From a virus: a stretch of DNA of 21,237 bases. The notes beneath the pieces are model-generated. The model saw only the letters and a list, made by a program, of their open reading frames with translations. It was not told the DNA's origin and did no database searches. Position 1 is the first letter of the stretch. Every line of letters starts with the position of its first letter. The stretch lies in the IMG/VR virus record IMGVR_UViG_3300022226_000023, positions 1 to 21,237 of that record, one strand, 5' to 3'. Positions 1 through 8,032 of the stretch are shown one piece after another. The position numbers were made by a program, and so were the translations under genes.

Positions 1-1177
1 ACAGGTCGAGTGGCAGCGTCGAGAACGCTTCCTCCGAAAACGAAGGATTGGCGGAGCCCATCTGGACGAAGACTTTATTGGCGTACTCGCCTGACGACTT
101 GGTGACCTCCAGCGAGCCTTGCCCTTCGAGCAAGTCGCCGTCGTCGTACGTCTGCTTGTACGTTCCAGCCGAGGGCGTCCACGGCGTGCCGCGCTTGAAC
201 CAGAAAATCTGCCGGTATTCGTCCATGAACCAATCAGCGCCGATCTCGCCGCCGATTTGATTCAGAAACTCGAAGGCCAGCATCGGCTGGTAGTTTCGGT
301 CGGCATCGCTCGCGCCGGCGAAGGCCGCGCCGGGTATCGAGTTGATTCCTTCCTCTCTGAGAAAGCGGGTCTCGATCGTCTCTACAGCGAAATTCTGATC
401 CTCGTCTTCGAAGAACCCGAAAACGACGCGGCGCTGAAGCAGCTCAGCTGCGAGATCGTTCACGATGCACGCCGTGGCTTCGGCGGTTTCGGCAGCGTCC
501 GGAACACGGGTTTGGTTGGTGGTCTTGATGATCCCGACAAACCACAGCTCGGTACCCATGTAGAAGCGCACTTCCTGGCCCGGAGCCGGCACGTAAGCGC
601 CTGACGGGTCGAAGATGACGAATCGGGCCGAGGAGCCGCCGTTGGCCGCGTAGGAGATCTCTATGCCTGAGACGGAGAACCAAACGTCGTTGCGCTTCGT
701 GCCTCCGATGATCAGCGCGAAATCTTGGTCTTCGGGAAGGATCGACGGCCGCCCGAATTGGGCTCTGGCCACAAGTCCGTCGATCAGCGTAATCAGGCTA
801 GCGGTCGAGTGCGCACCGAAAAGGGCCGTCCCGACAAGGCCAGTCACGAACAGGCCGCCGATTTCCTGTGAGCCAAACAGGCCGGGACCGACGAGGGAGG
901 GAGCTTGCAGGCTGGCCTCCGTCACGCGCGGCGGCCCCAGTAGCGCGGAGCCGAGGAGTGAAGGCGGAGCCACTCCAGGAGCCAGGACCTTGTAGAAGCC
1001 GAAGTCGGCCAACGCAACTAGGCCGGGGACTGTGACGCCGTCAGACGCAATTCCTTGGGAGCCAAACGCCGCCGTGGAGAGCAGCCCCGGGGGCCGCACG
1101 CCGTCGAGAGTGACTTCTGAGGCTCCGAGCTGTGCTTTGCCGAGTTCCGCGCGGCCGAGCTGAGAGGTTCTCGCCAC
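1..1177 (-). CDS. Partial baseplate hub/tail-tip protein with 21-residue N-terminal repeats
   Basis: The minus-strand frame is open without a stop from a GTG at 1177 to the left edge, giving 392 codons and no C-terminus. The GTG lies 3 bases after the stop of the preceding gene and has a GAGG 8 bases upstream, inside that gene's end. Residues 17-142 carry a hydrophobic-Gly pair (LG or FG) at 17, 38, 59, 80, 101, 120 and 141, so about six units of 21 residues. From about residue 150 the sequence looks like a siphovirus hub domain: a beta-rich part with FYMGTELWFVGI, then an alpha/beta part with FEFLNQIGGEIGADWFMDEY and FWFKRG. Hub proteins sit at the tail tip and organise fibres and DNA exit. 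Its place after the tape measure and two fibre-like genes fits this. The gene assignment rests on pattern recognition and position; the open frame itself is certain. Confidence 0.75.
   Translation of the reverse strand, partial: MARTSQLGRAELGKAQLGASEVTLDGVRPPGLLSTAAFGSQGIASDGVTVPGLVALADFGFYKVLAPGVAPPSLLGSALLGPPRVTEASLQAPSLVGPGLFGSQEIGGLFVTGLVGTALFGAHSTASLITLIDGLVARAQFGRPSILPEDQDFALIIGGTKRNDVWFSVSGIEISYAANGGSSARFVIFDPSGAYVPAPGQEVRFYMGTELWFVGIIKTTNQTRVPDAAETAEATACIVNDLAAELLQRRVVFGFFEDEDQNFAVETIETRFLREEGINSIPGAAFAGASDADRNYQPMLAFEFLNQIGGEIGADWFMDEYRQIFWFKRGTPWTPSAGTYKQTYDDGDLLEGQGSLEVTKSSGEYANKVFVQMGSANPSFSEEAFSTLPLDL
752..1129 (-). repeat. Six-unit 21-residue protein repeat in the hub N-terminus
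   Basis: Residues 17-142 of the partial hub protein form units of the type xAx(F/L)GxxxVxxxGVxxPxLL. The F/L-Gly pairs are spaced 21, 21, 21, 21, 19 and 21 residues apart. The units are diverged in both DNA and protein, so this is an old repeat, seen as a regular pattern rather than as identical copies. Such short Gly-punctuated hydrophobic repeats often form stacked beta rungs; that structure is inferred. Confidence 0.7.
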
Positions 1178-1180
1178 GGC

Positions 1181-2203
1181 TTAGACCTCAGTGAAGTGGA
1201 AAAGCTCGACTTCCGGCTGTATTAGATTCGATCGCGGGTTCAGCGCGAATCCGACCTGCGTCGGAGTGACGAACACGGTGCGGCCTTCGTCCAGTATTTC
1301 GTTGAAGTCGCGGCCGTTTACCGAGATACTCGACGTCCTGTTCGTGCCGTTGTCGACGATCCTGATGATCGCCTTGGCGTAGGCCCCAATCGCGACGTCG
1401 TCCGTCTGGGAATTTGAGGCGGAAAACGTCGTGGCGTTAGTGAAGTCGTTCGTGAAGACGTCGGGGGCGTTGTTTTTGCCCGAGCCATGCCCTGCTACGT
1501 TGACAAAGCCGCCGCCGCTGCCATCGCGCAGCAAAGCAGTGAAGGCGTCGTTGTTCGTGTTCTCCGGGCCCATCAGCCAGGCGAAGCCCATCTCGATCGT
1601 GTAGTTGCTCGACGAGACCAGCGTGCGCACACGAAGATGGTGATCGACGCCAGTGCCCTTGGGCGCCACGAGATGCTCCGCTCCGCCCCGCGTCTCGATC
1701 GTGGCGCTTCCTTGGTTCACCCAGGACCAGCCGGAGGAAGGCGGCAGGGTGCATTCGTAGATCCCGTTCCCCATAGCCGCGTAATACTTCCAGGCCGCAC
1801 CGTCAAATCGTGCGAACTCAAGCGGCGAGTCGGTGAAGCGGTAGACGTCGCCTTCGCGCGCGGCGGCAGTTGCCGGCAGATTGCCGAAGGTTCCGATCTG
1901 GAACTGTTGAGCGGTCAGGACGTCGAGCGAATCTTTTACGAGAACGGCGCGGATCGGCACGCTCGCAGAATGAGCGGCCGCCGCCGTGTTGGCCTGGCCG
2001 CGCGTGACGGTGAACGTCGTGCCGGAGACGCCAGTCACCTTCACGACTTCGTAATCCGCGTCTTCCGAATTCTCGAGTGAAACGTAGAAGTCGCCGTCGG
2101 TCGGAAAGCCTGTGGCGCTCACGACCGATAGCGAGCCGTCTCCGGAGCCGATGCCGGTATCGAGAGTGGTTTCGGCGTTGTCTGCTAGTTTCAGCCCAGC
2201 CAT
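1181..2203 (-). CDS. Tail fibre/lectin-like virion protein (340 aa)
   Basis: The ATG at 2203 has GGGAGG about 7 bases upstream. Residues 1 to about 95 match a widespread phage fibre N-terminal module: an FPTDGDFYVSLE stretch, then YEVVKVTGVSGTTFTVTRGQ, ending in a short linker with DSLDVLTAQQ. Residues about 100-150 form a small domain of the 'ATAAAREGDVYRFTDSP' type that is often found in fibres. Residues about 150-340 are beta-rich (IETRGGAEHLV, YTIEMGFAWLMG, AIIRIVDNGTNRTSSISVNG), the pattern of a concanavalin/LamG-like jelly roll that would bind carbohydrate. A role at the tail tip in receptor contact is inferred from this layout and from the hub gene directly downstream (3-base gap). No catalytic residues of a depolymerase are evident. 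Confidence 0.65.
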   Translation of the reverse strand: MAGLKLADNAETTLDTGIGSGDGSLSVVSATGFPTDGDFYVSLENSEDADYEVVKVTGVSGTTFTVTRGQANTAAAAHSASVPIRAVLVKDSLDVLTAQQFQIGTFGNLPATAAAREGDVYRFTDSPLEFARFDGAAWKYYAAMGNGIYECTLPPSSGWSWVNQGSATIETRGGAEHLVAPKGTGVDHHLRVRTLVSSSNYTIEMGFAWLMGPENTNNDAFTALLRDGSGGGFVNVAGHGSGKNNAPDVFTNDFTNATTFSASNSQTDDVAIGAYAKAIIRIVDNGTNRTSSISVNGRDFNEILDEGRTVFVTPTQVGFALNPRSNLIQPEVELFHFTEV

Positions 2204-2221
2204 TGCGTTGACCTCCCTGGC

Positions 2222-2635
2222 TCAGCCGCTGAAGTTGAAGATCTTGTTGGCGCCGTCGTCCCAGGTGATCGTAATGTCGCCGCCGTTGGTCGAGAAAGGC
2301 AGCCCGGTAACGTTGGTGTCGAAGTAGCAGATCAGTCGGCTCGTCGAGTCGGTTCCGGTGTCTAGCGAAACGATGATCGCGGCGGCCGTCTGGCTGCCCG
2401 TGACGGTCGGTAGCGTAGTGTTTGCGGCATCAAATACGCCGCCGGTGAACGTCTTGCTCCCGAGGTTGGGGCTACGTCCGTCCGTGAGGATGCCGGTGAG
2501 GTCGCTGATGAAGGTGTCCGACGCCGAAAACGTATAAGCCGATGTGACCAGGATCGCCTTCACGTTGCCCGATGAGAGATTGACCCCCGCTTGCAGCATC
2601 TGCTCTTTGAAGGGACTGAAAAAAGCGTTCGCCAT
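2222..2635 (-). CDS. Conserved phage virion protein after tape measure (137 aa)
   Basis: The ATG at 2635 has GAGGAG about 9 bases upstream, with the tape measure stop 23 bases before. The protein resembles a small virion-protein type found in many siphoviruses: an N-terminal helix with FKEQMLQAGVNL, a 'VKAILVTSAYTFSASDTFISDL' region, a central SKTFTGGVFDAANTTLP and a C-terminal ITWDDGANKIFNFSG. It has no signal peptide or membrane segment. It is probably a tail-tip or fibre-associated structural protein; the biochemical role is unknown to me. Its position between tape measure and fibre genes supports a structural job in the distal tail. Confidence 0.6.
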   Translation of the reverse strand: MANAFFSPFKEQMLQAGVNLSSGNVKAILVTSAYTFSASDTFISDLTGILTDGRSPNLGSKTFTGGVFDAANTTLPTVTGSQTAAAIIVSLDTGTDSTSRLICYFDTNVTGLPFSTNGGDITITWDDGANKIFNFSG

Positions 2636-2658
2636 GGCTCGATTCTCCTCGTTTTCCG

Positions 2659-5628
2659 CTAGAACTTCAATTCGAGCGCCTGAGTGCCTCGCTGGCCTCC
2701 ACGCGCTTTGACGGCCTCGACGATCTTCTGACCGATCTCGACCGGATCCAGATTCGAGACGTTGACCTGTCCCACGAGCGGCGCCCGTCCGCCTCCGGTT
2801 ACGGATTCCGGGATACCAAACGGGATCGTTTCGTCGCCGCCCCCGCTACCAGCCTTGATCGCGTTCAGCGTCAACAGAATCGCGACCAATAGCGAGTTCT
2901 GCATCTTCAGCTGGGGCAAGATCACGTTTGCCTGCTGCTGGCCGAGCATGACGACGCCGAAGACGACAGTCTGGATCGCTTCCTTGATCGCGAAGATCTC
3001 GGCTGCCAGGATCGGGCCCGCCTCGACTATCAAGGGATCTTGCGAGCCGCTGGTGACGACTCCGCCCAGCGCGGCCGCTAGGATCATGTTCGTCTCTTTG
3101 ATCGCTTCCTTGATATCCCACAGCGCCGGAATGGCAAGGTCGAACTTGGCTAGTAGCCCGTCGTGCTGAGACCAGGCATCGTCGCGCCGGTTCAGCAGTT
3201 CGTTCAGCATGCCGCGCGTGGTTACTTCGATCCGTGCGACGTCTTTCTCGATCCGCCGGATCGTGAACAGGTTGATCAGCGACGTGATGATGTTGACCAA
3301 GCTATCGAGCGCCGCCAACACGCCGCCGAATTCTCCGAGACCGCCGCCCGCTCCGCCGCCTCCGCCCTTGCCGCCCTTGCCGCCGAGGCTCTTCGCCGAG
3401 CCGGTGAACAGGCCGATGAACTTCTTAAAGGCGCTGATGAGGCCGCCCACAGCGACTTCGTTCTCTTTAATCGATTCGATCATCAGCGACAGCGCGCCTT
3501 CAATGATCGTGCGTAGAATGGCTTCGGCAATCGCCTTGGCCGCGTTCACAAAGGCGTCGGAGAGCGACTGTGCGCCCAGGATGGAATCGGCGATCGACTT
3601 GCCCAAATCGGTCAGGATCGTCGAGATCTGAGTGCCGAGCGTCGCCCAAGCGTTGCCCGACGACGTGGTGAACTCCTCCATCTTGGCTTGATTCGTCTCA
3701 AGTCGTTGCTGAAGATCGTCAGACCACTCGGCCGCGCCTAAAATTGCCGCGTTCTTCCACTGATCGAGCAGTGCGATCCGAGCTTGTATAACGTCGCGGC
3801 TGGACGCTAGACCTTGCTTCTCGGCAAGCTCGATCGCTTGGACGGCCGCCTTCGCTTCTTGGAGCGATTGCACGAGTTCGGCCTTAACCACGAAATTCAG
3901 TGACTTGGCGGCTTCCTTCGCCCGCTCCAGCGGGCTCGGGATCTTCTCTAGCGCGTCCTCGGCTTCCTCGGCCGATGTTGCGAGGCCCTTCATGCCAGCG
4001 GCCGCCTGATCGATCTTCGGCGGAATCTCGCCGGCGACGTCGCGCAAAGCCGCCGTTTCTTCCTTCGCCTTCTTGATCGCCTGAGCGAGCACGAAGTTAG
4101 CGTTGTTGGAAAGGATCTGGAACATCAGAGCGATGTCCGGCAGAACCTTCGCAGCCTTGGCTGCCGCGTCGCCGCCGCGTATGACCTGATCGGCCCAGTT
4201 GCCCACCTTAGGCGCGGCCTTGGACGCCGCGTCGCCGACTTCCTCGGTAGCGCCGGCGACCGCCTTGGCTTCGTCACTGATCTTCTTGAACTGATCAGCC
4301 TGGAAGTTGCGCACCGCGACTTGAAAATCTTTGGCGGCCTTCCCGACCGAGCCGGGCAGTTTGGCTAGCACGTCAGCGAGTCGGATAACGCTATCGACCA
4401 CGACGACGAGCGCCCGCTTCACTAGGTCGGCGACAAACCCGAAGACCGCGCCGACGATCGCCTTCAGAACGCCGAGCTGGCGGATGAACTCGTCGAAGAA
4501 CGCCGCCCCTCCAAACGCAACAAGCGCCGCCTTGGCGATCTCCAAGACGAGCAACATGCCGGTCCAGACGATCTCCCAACGCTCCATCAAAGCGCTCGCC
4601 GCCGCCTTGATCTGATCGAAGAACAGGACGAAGGCTGCGCCGGCGGCCGCCAGAACGACCCCCACGCCACTGATCGCTGCGATCACGCCCGTCGATGCCG
4701 TGGCGACGATGGCGATCACCTTGGCCACGCCTGCCAGTGCGAGAACGATCGGACCGAGCGCCGCGAGGAAGCCAGCGAAGGCTACGACCATTCGTTGAAT
4801 CGCCGGATCGGCGTCTTTGAAGGCTGCCGCTAGGTCGCGGACCTTTTCGAGCGCCATGGCGACAAAGCCCAGGACTGGCTCGACCGTCGGCATGATCGCC
4901 TGACCGATATCGCGGAGCAGAAGTACAGCCTCATCTTTGATCCGCTCGATCTGTCCGAGCAGAGTGGCGGCCTGCTTCTCCATCAGGCCGCCGAACTCTT
5001 CACTGAGGCCTTCGGCCAGCGCCTTGACGGCCGTGATGCCGTTCAGCGCGCCTTGCTCCGCCAGCTTCATCGCCTTGGGAACATCGACGCCAATCTTTTC
5101 GGCCAGGATCTGCCATGCAGGGATGCCGCGCTCGGCGAGCTGCCGCATTTCCTCGGCCGAGACCTTCGCCTTGGCCGTCATCTGCCCGAGCGCTGTGACG
5201 ATGCCGTTCAGGACGTCCTTTCCGCCGCCGATCGCGGCGGTGGCATCGCCGACCGCGCTCAGCGTCGGGATCACGTCTTTCGCCGCAATCCCCATTGCGA
5301 TCAGCCGCTTGGCTGCGTCTTGCACTCCAGCAAGATCAAACGGCGTCCGCTTCGCGAAGTCCGCCAGCTTCTCGAGGAATTCAGCAGCCGCCTTAGCCGA
5401 GCCGAGCAACGTTTCGAAGGCGATCTGGGACTGCTCGAATTCGCCGGCGATCTTGAGAGAGGCCGCGCCCAGGCCGAGGATCGCCGGGGTAACCGTCAAT
5501 GAGAGTGTTTTGCCGATCGACCCGAGTTTGTCTCCGAACTCCCTGAGGTCCCTGGTAGCTGAACGGAGGGCGGCCTTCAGTCCCTTGTTGTCGCCCGAGA
5601 TGACGACGATCAAATCCCTTTTAGCCAT
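2659..5628 (-). CDS. Tail tape measure protein (989 aa)
   Basis: This is the largest protein in the window and has the usual tape measure architecture. Residues 1-60 are the N-terminal segment (ISGDNKGLKAALRSATRDLREFG). Residues about 60-245 match the tape-measure core domain (FEQSQIAFETLLGSAKAAAEFL, FAKRTPFDLAGVQDAAKRL, and EEMRQLAERGIPAW at 159-172). Residues about 280-340 are a strongly hydrophobic Ala/Val/Ile-rich stretch of likely membrane-inserting helices. Long Ala/Lys/Glu helices follow, then a Gly/Lys-rich linker near residues 740-765. The ATG at 5628 overlaps the end of the chaperone frame by 8 bases and has GAGGTG about 10 bases upstream. In this family protein length sets tail length, about 0.15 nm per residue, so a tail near 145-150 nm is expected if little is cleaved off. 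The protein also enters the host envelope with the DNA. Confidence 0.93.
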   Translation of the reverse strand: MAKRDLIVVISGDNKGLKAALRSATRDLREFGDKLGSIGKTLSLTVTPAILGLGAASLKIAGEFEQSQIAFETLLGSAKAAAEFLEKLADFAKRTPFDLAGVQDAAKRLIAMGIAAKDVIPTLSAVGDATAAIGGGKDVLNGIVTALGQMTAKAKVSAEEMRQLAERGIPAWQILAEKIGVDVPKAMKLAEQGALNGITAVKALAEGLSEEFGGLMEKQAATLLGQIERIKDEAVLLLRDIGQAIMPTVEPVLGFVAMALEKVRDLAAAFKDADPAIQRMVVAFAGFLAALGPIVLALAGVAKVIAIVATASTGVIAAISGVGVVLAAAGAAFVLFFDQIKAAASALMERWEIVWTGMLLVLEIAKAALVAFGGAAFFDEFIRQLGVLKAIVGAVFGFVADLVKRALVVVVDSVIRLADVLAKLPGSVGKAAKDFQVAVRNFQADQFKKISDEAKAVAGATEEVGDAASKAAPKVGNWADQVIRGGDAAAKAAKVLPDIALMFQILSNNANFVLAQAIKKAKEETAALRDVAGEIPPKIDQAAAGMKGLATSAEEAEDALEKIPSPLERAKEAAKSLNFVVKAELVQSLQEAKAAVQAIELAEKQGLASSRDVIQARIALLDQWKNAAILGAAEWSDDLQQRLETNQAKMEEFTTSSGNAWATLGTQISTILTDLGKSIADSILGAQSLSDAFVNAAKAIAEAILRTIIEGALSLMIESIKENEVAVGGLISAFKKFIGLFTGSAKSLGGKGGKGGGGGAGGGLGEFGGVLAALDSLVNIITSLINLFTIRRIEKDVARIEVTTRGMLNELLNRRDDAWSQHDGLLAKFDLAIPALWDIKEAIKETNMILAAALGGVVTSGSQDPLIVEAGPILAAEIFAIKEAIQTVVFGVVMLGQQQANVILPQLKMQNSLLVAILLTLNAIKAGSGGGDETIPFGIPESVTGGGRAPLVGQVNVSNLDPVEIGQKIVEAVKARGGQRGTQALELKF

Positions 5629-6109
5629 GGCTCGCCTTCACCTCGGCGGACGCTAGCTCGCGGCCTTCCTTCTCGCGCCGTCGAGCCGCCTTGCGCCGTT
5701 CGCGCTCTTCGTTGGCCTTGTTGTGAGCCTTCGCCATCATGACGAACTGCCCCCAGATTCGGCGCGACTGTTCAGCGTCAGGGCGCTGGCCGGCGGAAGA
5801 CGCTTTCTTGTAGTCCTTTGCGTTCTCCGGAACGATGAAGACCTTGGCCGGGTCGATCTTCGCGCCGAGGCCGCCGGCGACGAAGCACGTAGAGATGACG
5901 TTGAGGCGGTCGAGGAACTTCCATTCCTCCAGGTGTGAGTGTTTGAGCGCTGCATACTCACCTATCCCCATCTCCCAGAACTGGCTGTCCAAGTCCCAGG
6001 CTCCGCTCAAGCCCAGCCGCGCAACTCCATCCGCCCAGAACACCCGCCAATCTATGGGCGTCGGACGCTTCAGGCCGCCGTCGCTTCGGCCGTCGTAGGG
6101 CGTTCGTCG
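5621..6109 (-). CDS. Tail assembly chaperone, -1 frame extension (T part of G-T)
   Basis: The frame is open from 6265 down to the stop at 5621 but has no convincing independent start. The only in-frame near candidate is a GTG at 6043 with a poor ribosome site, which would cut into a conserved-looking IDWRVFWADGVARLGLSG motif. That W-rich motif resembles the short chaperone families of gene transfer agents and related phages. The C-terminus is highly basic (NEERERRKAARRREKEGRE). The frame is -1 relative to the upstream chaperone gene, overlaps its end and runs into the tape measure start, exactly as the T part does in lambda-type G/GT pairs. I take it as the extension made by ribosomal slippage near 6109-6115, giving a fusion of about 291 residues. 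Separate initiation at 6043 is the alternative. Confidence 0.6.
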   Translation of the reverse strand, partial: RRTPYDGRSDGGLKRPTPIDWRVFWADGVARLGLSGAWDLDSQFWEMGIGEYAALKHSHLEEWKFLDRLNVISTCFVAGGLGAKIDPAKVFIVPENAKDYKKASSAGQRPDAEQSRRIWGQFVMMAKAHNKANEERERRKAARRREKEGRELASAEVKASHG

Positions 6110-6495
6110 CCCTTGATCTGCGCCAGCAGCTCCGGCATCTTGGAAGCAAACTCCATCAGCTTGGCTGCGTCGAGCTCTTCCAGGAACGACTCGTATTCGT
6201 CCGGCTCTTCCATCAGGTCGCCGATCGGCGGATTCTGCCTCTTGCTCTTCAGCAGAGCCCAGCACAGCGCCTCGACGTGCCTGAACTCGATCGGCAGCTT
6301 GTCAACCTGTCCCAGGTTGATGCGGAGCTCGTCGCCAGCGCTGTCGACGTTCGTGCTTTCGAGCTTCCGCCACGCATCGAATAGCACGACGAAGGGATCG
6401 TCTCCGGTCTTCTCGCGGAACATCCGCAAGGCGCGGGCGTTCAGGTGGAGCAAGTAGGTCTTGCCTAGGAATTTGATTGTTGGCAGTTTGGTCAT
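6070..6495 (-). CDS. Tail assembly chaperone (G-like), 141 aa
   Basis: The gene starts at the ATG at 6495 (MTKLPTIKFLGKTY), with GGAGGG about 12 bases upstream. Upstream codons in the same frame (to 6552) read as low-quality sequence and overlap the major tail gene, so I do not use them. The protein is helical and acidic, with an N-terminal beta segment and a typical FREKTGDDPFVVLFDAW region. It lies between the major tail protein and the tape measure, the invariant place of the G chaperone, which coats the tape measure during tail tube assembly and is not found in the virion. Its last codons overlap a second chaperone frame in -1. The family is assigned by position and architecture more than by residue motifs. 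Confidence 0.72.
   Translation of the reverse strand: MTKLPTIKFLGKTYLLHLNARALRMFREKTGDDPFVVLFDAWRKLESTNVDSAGDELRINLGQVDKLPIEFRHVEALCWALLKSKRQNPPIGDLMEEPDEYESFLEELDAAKLMEFASKMPELLAQIKGDERPTTAEATAA
6109..6115 (-). promoter_or_regulatory. Candidate -1 ribosomal slippery site
   Basis: On the minus strand the heptamer reads C AAG GGC in the chaperone frame. A -1 slip would move AAG to CAA and GGC to GGG; the A-site codon re-pairs well and the P-site codon has a first-position mismatch. It is the best X XXY YYZ-like heptamer I found in the overlap of the two frames, but it is not a perfect one. Confidence 0.35.
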
Positions 6496-6538
6496 GAAAA
6501 CTCGTGGCCCTCCTGGTTTTGCTATCGGCGCGGTCCCT

Positions 6539-6988
6539 CTAGAAGCCGTCAAACGTGAAGTTGCCGCTCACCTGAAGCGAGCAGTTGAGAGTGTTCACGC
6601 CTTCGACAGGCACGTTGAGTTCGGCCTGTGCGACGAAGGCCGCAAACGAAATCTTGAAATCGCCGGTGTCCTGAAGCGTCATCTGGAAGTTGCGCAGAGT
6701 GCCCGACATGCCGTCGCCGATGATGCCGGTGGCGGCATCGTCGCCGTGGATCACGTCGGAGCTGTCGAACCACAGAGGGAACGACAGTTGGGTTGCTTTA
6801 CCGAGCGACGCGATGAAGGTCCGGCGCCGGCCGTTCAAGTTGGCCTCGTGGCTCGTGGTCTCGACTGCGTCGTGGCCGAAGTCCGGGCCGGTGAAGTCTC
6901 CGATCTGGCCGATCGATTCGAATGTCCCCGGGGCGCCGGGATCCTCCCGCGCGAGGATAATGCCTAGTGAACTGGTTGGTGTAGCCAC
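6539..6988 (-). CDS. Major tail (tube) protein, 149 aa
   Basis: The gene starts at a GTG at 6988, with GGAGG about 12 bases upstream in the 99-base gap. The protein is short, beta-rich and lacks membrane segments. It begins with MATPTSSLGIILARED and contains FESIGQIGDFTGPDFGHDAVETTSHE, a layout typical of siphovirus tube proteins (initial strand, then an ETTSH-type loop), and ends in LNCSLQVSGNFTF. These proteins stack as hexameric rings around the tape measure to make the tail tube. It lies between the tail terminator gene and the chaperone gene, as expected. High expression is likely; a GC palindrome lies in the leader about 30 bases upstream. Confidence 0.82.
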   Translation of the reverse strand: MATPTSSLGIILAREDPGAPGTFESIGQIGDFTGPDFGHDAVETTSHEANLNGRRRTFIASLGKATQLSFPLWFDSSDVIHGDDAATGIIGDGMSGTLRNFQMTLQDTGDFKISFAAFVAQAELNVPVEGVNTLNCSLQVSGNFTFDGF

Positions 6989-7016
6989 GTGATGTTAAAT
7001 CCTCCGTTTCTCGGCC

Positions 7017-7028
7017 CCCTCGCGAGGG
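7017..7028. repeat. 12-base GC palindrome in tail-protein leader
   Basis: CCCTCGCGAGGG is a perfect palindrome in the 99-base gap (6989-7087) before the major tail gene. It could fold as a 4-base stem with a CGCG loop in the RNA, or be a protein site. It has no U-tract, so it is not an obvious terminator. Nothing else stands out in this gap beyond the ribosome site of the tail gene. Confidence 0.35.
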
Positions 7029-7087
7029 CTTGCAAAGAAAGATCTAACCCGTGGGTCAGCGACGGCGTGGTCTTTGATGAAAGGGTA

Positions 7088-7531
7088 TCAGGTTCGGTCG
7101 CGCGCGACGAATACAGTCATGTTGAAATCTGTCTCGAAGCGGTCGACCTGCGAATTCCATTCGGGCGGTTCGATCGACTCCAGCCTTACGCCTGAGTAGC
7201 GCCGATCGCCGATGACGCCGCGCATCTTCAGCATGGCCGTGTAGATCGTCTGAGCCTGCTCTTTCGCCAGCGCAGTCGATGGCGTCTTCGAGTGGACGGT
7301 GAACTCGACCTCTACAAAGCCGGATCGGTCGATAGCCAGGAACTCGTCGGGAAGGTCCGTGTCGTCTTGGCTGTGGACATGGCTCGTCTGCTCCAGCAAG
7401 TCGAAGACTGCGAACGGCGCGGAGACGCCTGTCCTGATCCTCGACTCTGCGACCCGAATCGGATCTCCGAAGATCGCTTTCACTTCCACGTCGGCTGACA
7501 GGTGGTCGTAGATCGCTTTGCCAACACTCAC
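7088..7531 (-). CDS. Tail terminator/completion protein (DUF3168-like), 147 aa
   Basis: A GTG at 7531 follows the previous gene's stop by 3 bases and has GGGAGG about 9 bases upstream. The protein starts MSVGKAIYDHLSADVEVKAIFGD and continues with a beta-rich part (PFAVFDLLEQTSHVHSQDD, FVEVEFTVHSKT) and a SRVRLESIEPP-type strand (here SGVRLESIEPPEW). This is the usual pattern of DUF3168 proteins, which cap the tail tube and join it to the head. Its place between an HK97 gp10-like gene and the major tail gene is the standard order. The family call is from pattern and position. Confidence 0.75.
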   Translation of the reverse strand: MSVGKAIYDHLSADVEVKAIFGDPIRVAESRIRTGVSAPFAVFDLLEQTSHVHSQDDTDLPDEFLAIDRSGFVEVEFTVHSKTPSTALAKEQAQTIYTAMLKMRGVIGDRRYSGVRLESIEPPEWNSQVDRFETDFNMTVFVARDRT

Positions 7532-7534
7532 GGC

Positions 7535-8023
7535 TTAGAACCTCCCAAGCAGCCCGATTGAGCTGAGCATTTTATCCAGACCGTCGAAAGCCGCCTGCTC
7601 GGCCGCGCTGAAAGCTTTCGCCCAACCGCGCGGCAGAAACTTGTCCGCTTTGGGTCCGCGAGCTTTTTCGCTGATAATCCAATTCACATAGGGAAAACCG
7701 GTCGGGTACTTCGGCGAAATCCGGAGAGCCCTCTTGCGGTCGACGACGATCAGAAGAACCGGCGCGTTTCTGACAGCCCGAACCACGATCGATTTCATCA
7801 GCCGGCGCGTCACGCCTTTCGGAGCTTCGACCTTGGCCGCCCGGACTCCGATCTTCGCCGCCGGCCGCAACGCGCGTTTGGTCTCGGTTGGGCCTAGGCG
7901 TTTCACCGATCGCTCGAAGAGTGTGATCAGTTCGCGGTTTCCCCGTAACTCCAACGTCGCAGAGCCTTGGAGCGCGCGGCCACTGCTTCCGCTTCCTTGA
8001 CCGACAGACGCCATTGCTGCCAT
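7535..8023 (-). CDS. HK97 gp10-like tail completion protein (162 aa)
   Basis: I use the ATG at 8023 (MAAMASVGQGSG), with a GGGG run 5-9 bases upstream; the ATG at 8014 is also possible. Codons further upstream in the frame overlap the divergent plus-strand gene and look non-coding. The sequence has the typical gp10 features: a GNRELITLFERSVKRLG N-terminal helix, RALRPAAKIGVRAAKVEAP, a TRRLMKSIVVRAV strand, and a FPYVNWIISEKARGPKADKFLPRGW segment. These proteins act at the head-tail interface or in tail completion. The protein is basic. Its start codon faces that of a plus-strand gene only 9 bases away, leaving almost no non-coding space on either side. Confidence 0.8.
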   Translation of the reverse strand: MAAMASVGQGSGSSGRALQGSATLELRGNRELITLFERSVKRLGPTETKRALRPAAKIGVRAAKVEAPKGVTRRLMKSIVVRAVRNAPVLLIVVDRKRALRISPKYPTGFPYVNWIISEKARGPKADKFLPRGWAKAFSAAEQAAFDGLDKMLSSIGLLGRF

Positions 8024-8026
8024 CTT
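7997..8026 (+). promoter_or_regulatory. Weak candidate promoter for plus-strand cassette
   Basis: TTGACC at 7997-8002 matches the -35 consensus at 5 of 6 bases. With an 18-base spacer the -10 would be CATCTT at 8021-8026, which matches only 3 of 6. The start point would fall near 8033, the A of the first plus-strand ATG, so the transcript could be leaderless. No clear Shine-Dalgarno precedes that ATG, which agrees with this but does not prove it. Confidence 0.25.
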
Positions 8027-8032
8027 AACCCC

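Noticed and set aside
4937-5656. 239-codon plus-strand open frame opposite the tape measure
   Set aside because: High GC gives long antisense frames; the sense tape measure gene is certain and no start signal supports the antisense frame.
6986-6991. CACGTG hexamer like the core of parS
   Set aside because: Flanking bases do not form the 16-base palindrome; it is just the GTG start region of the tail gene.
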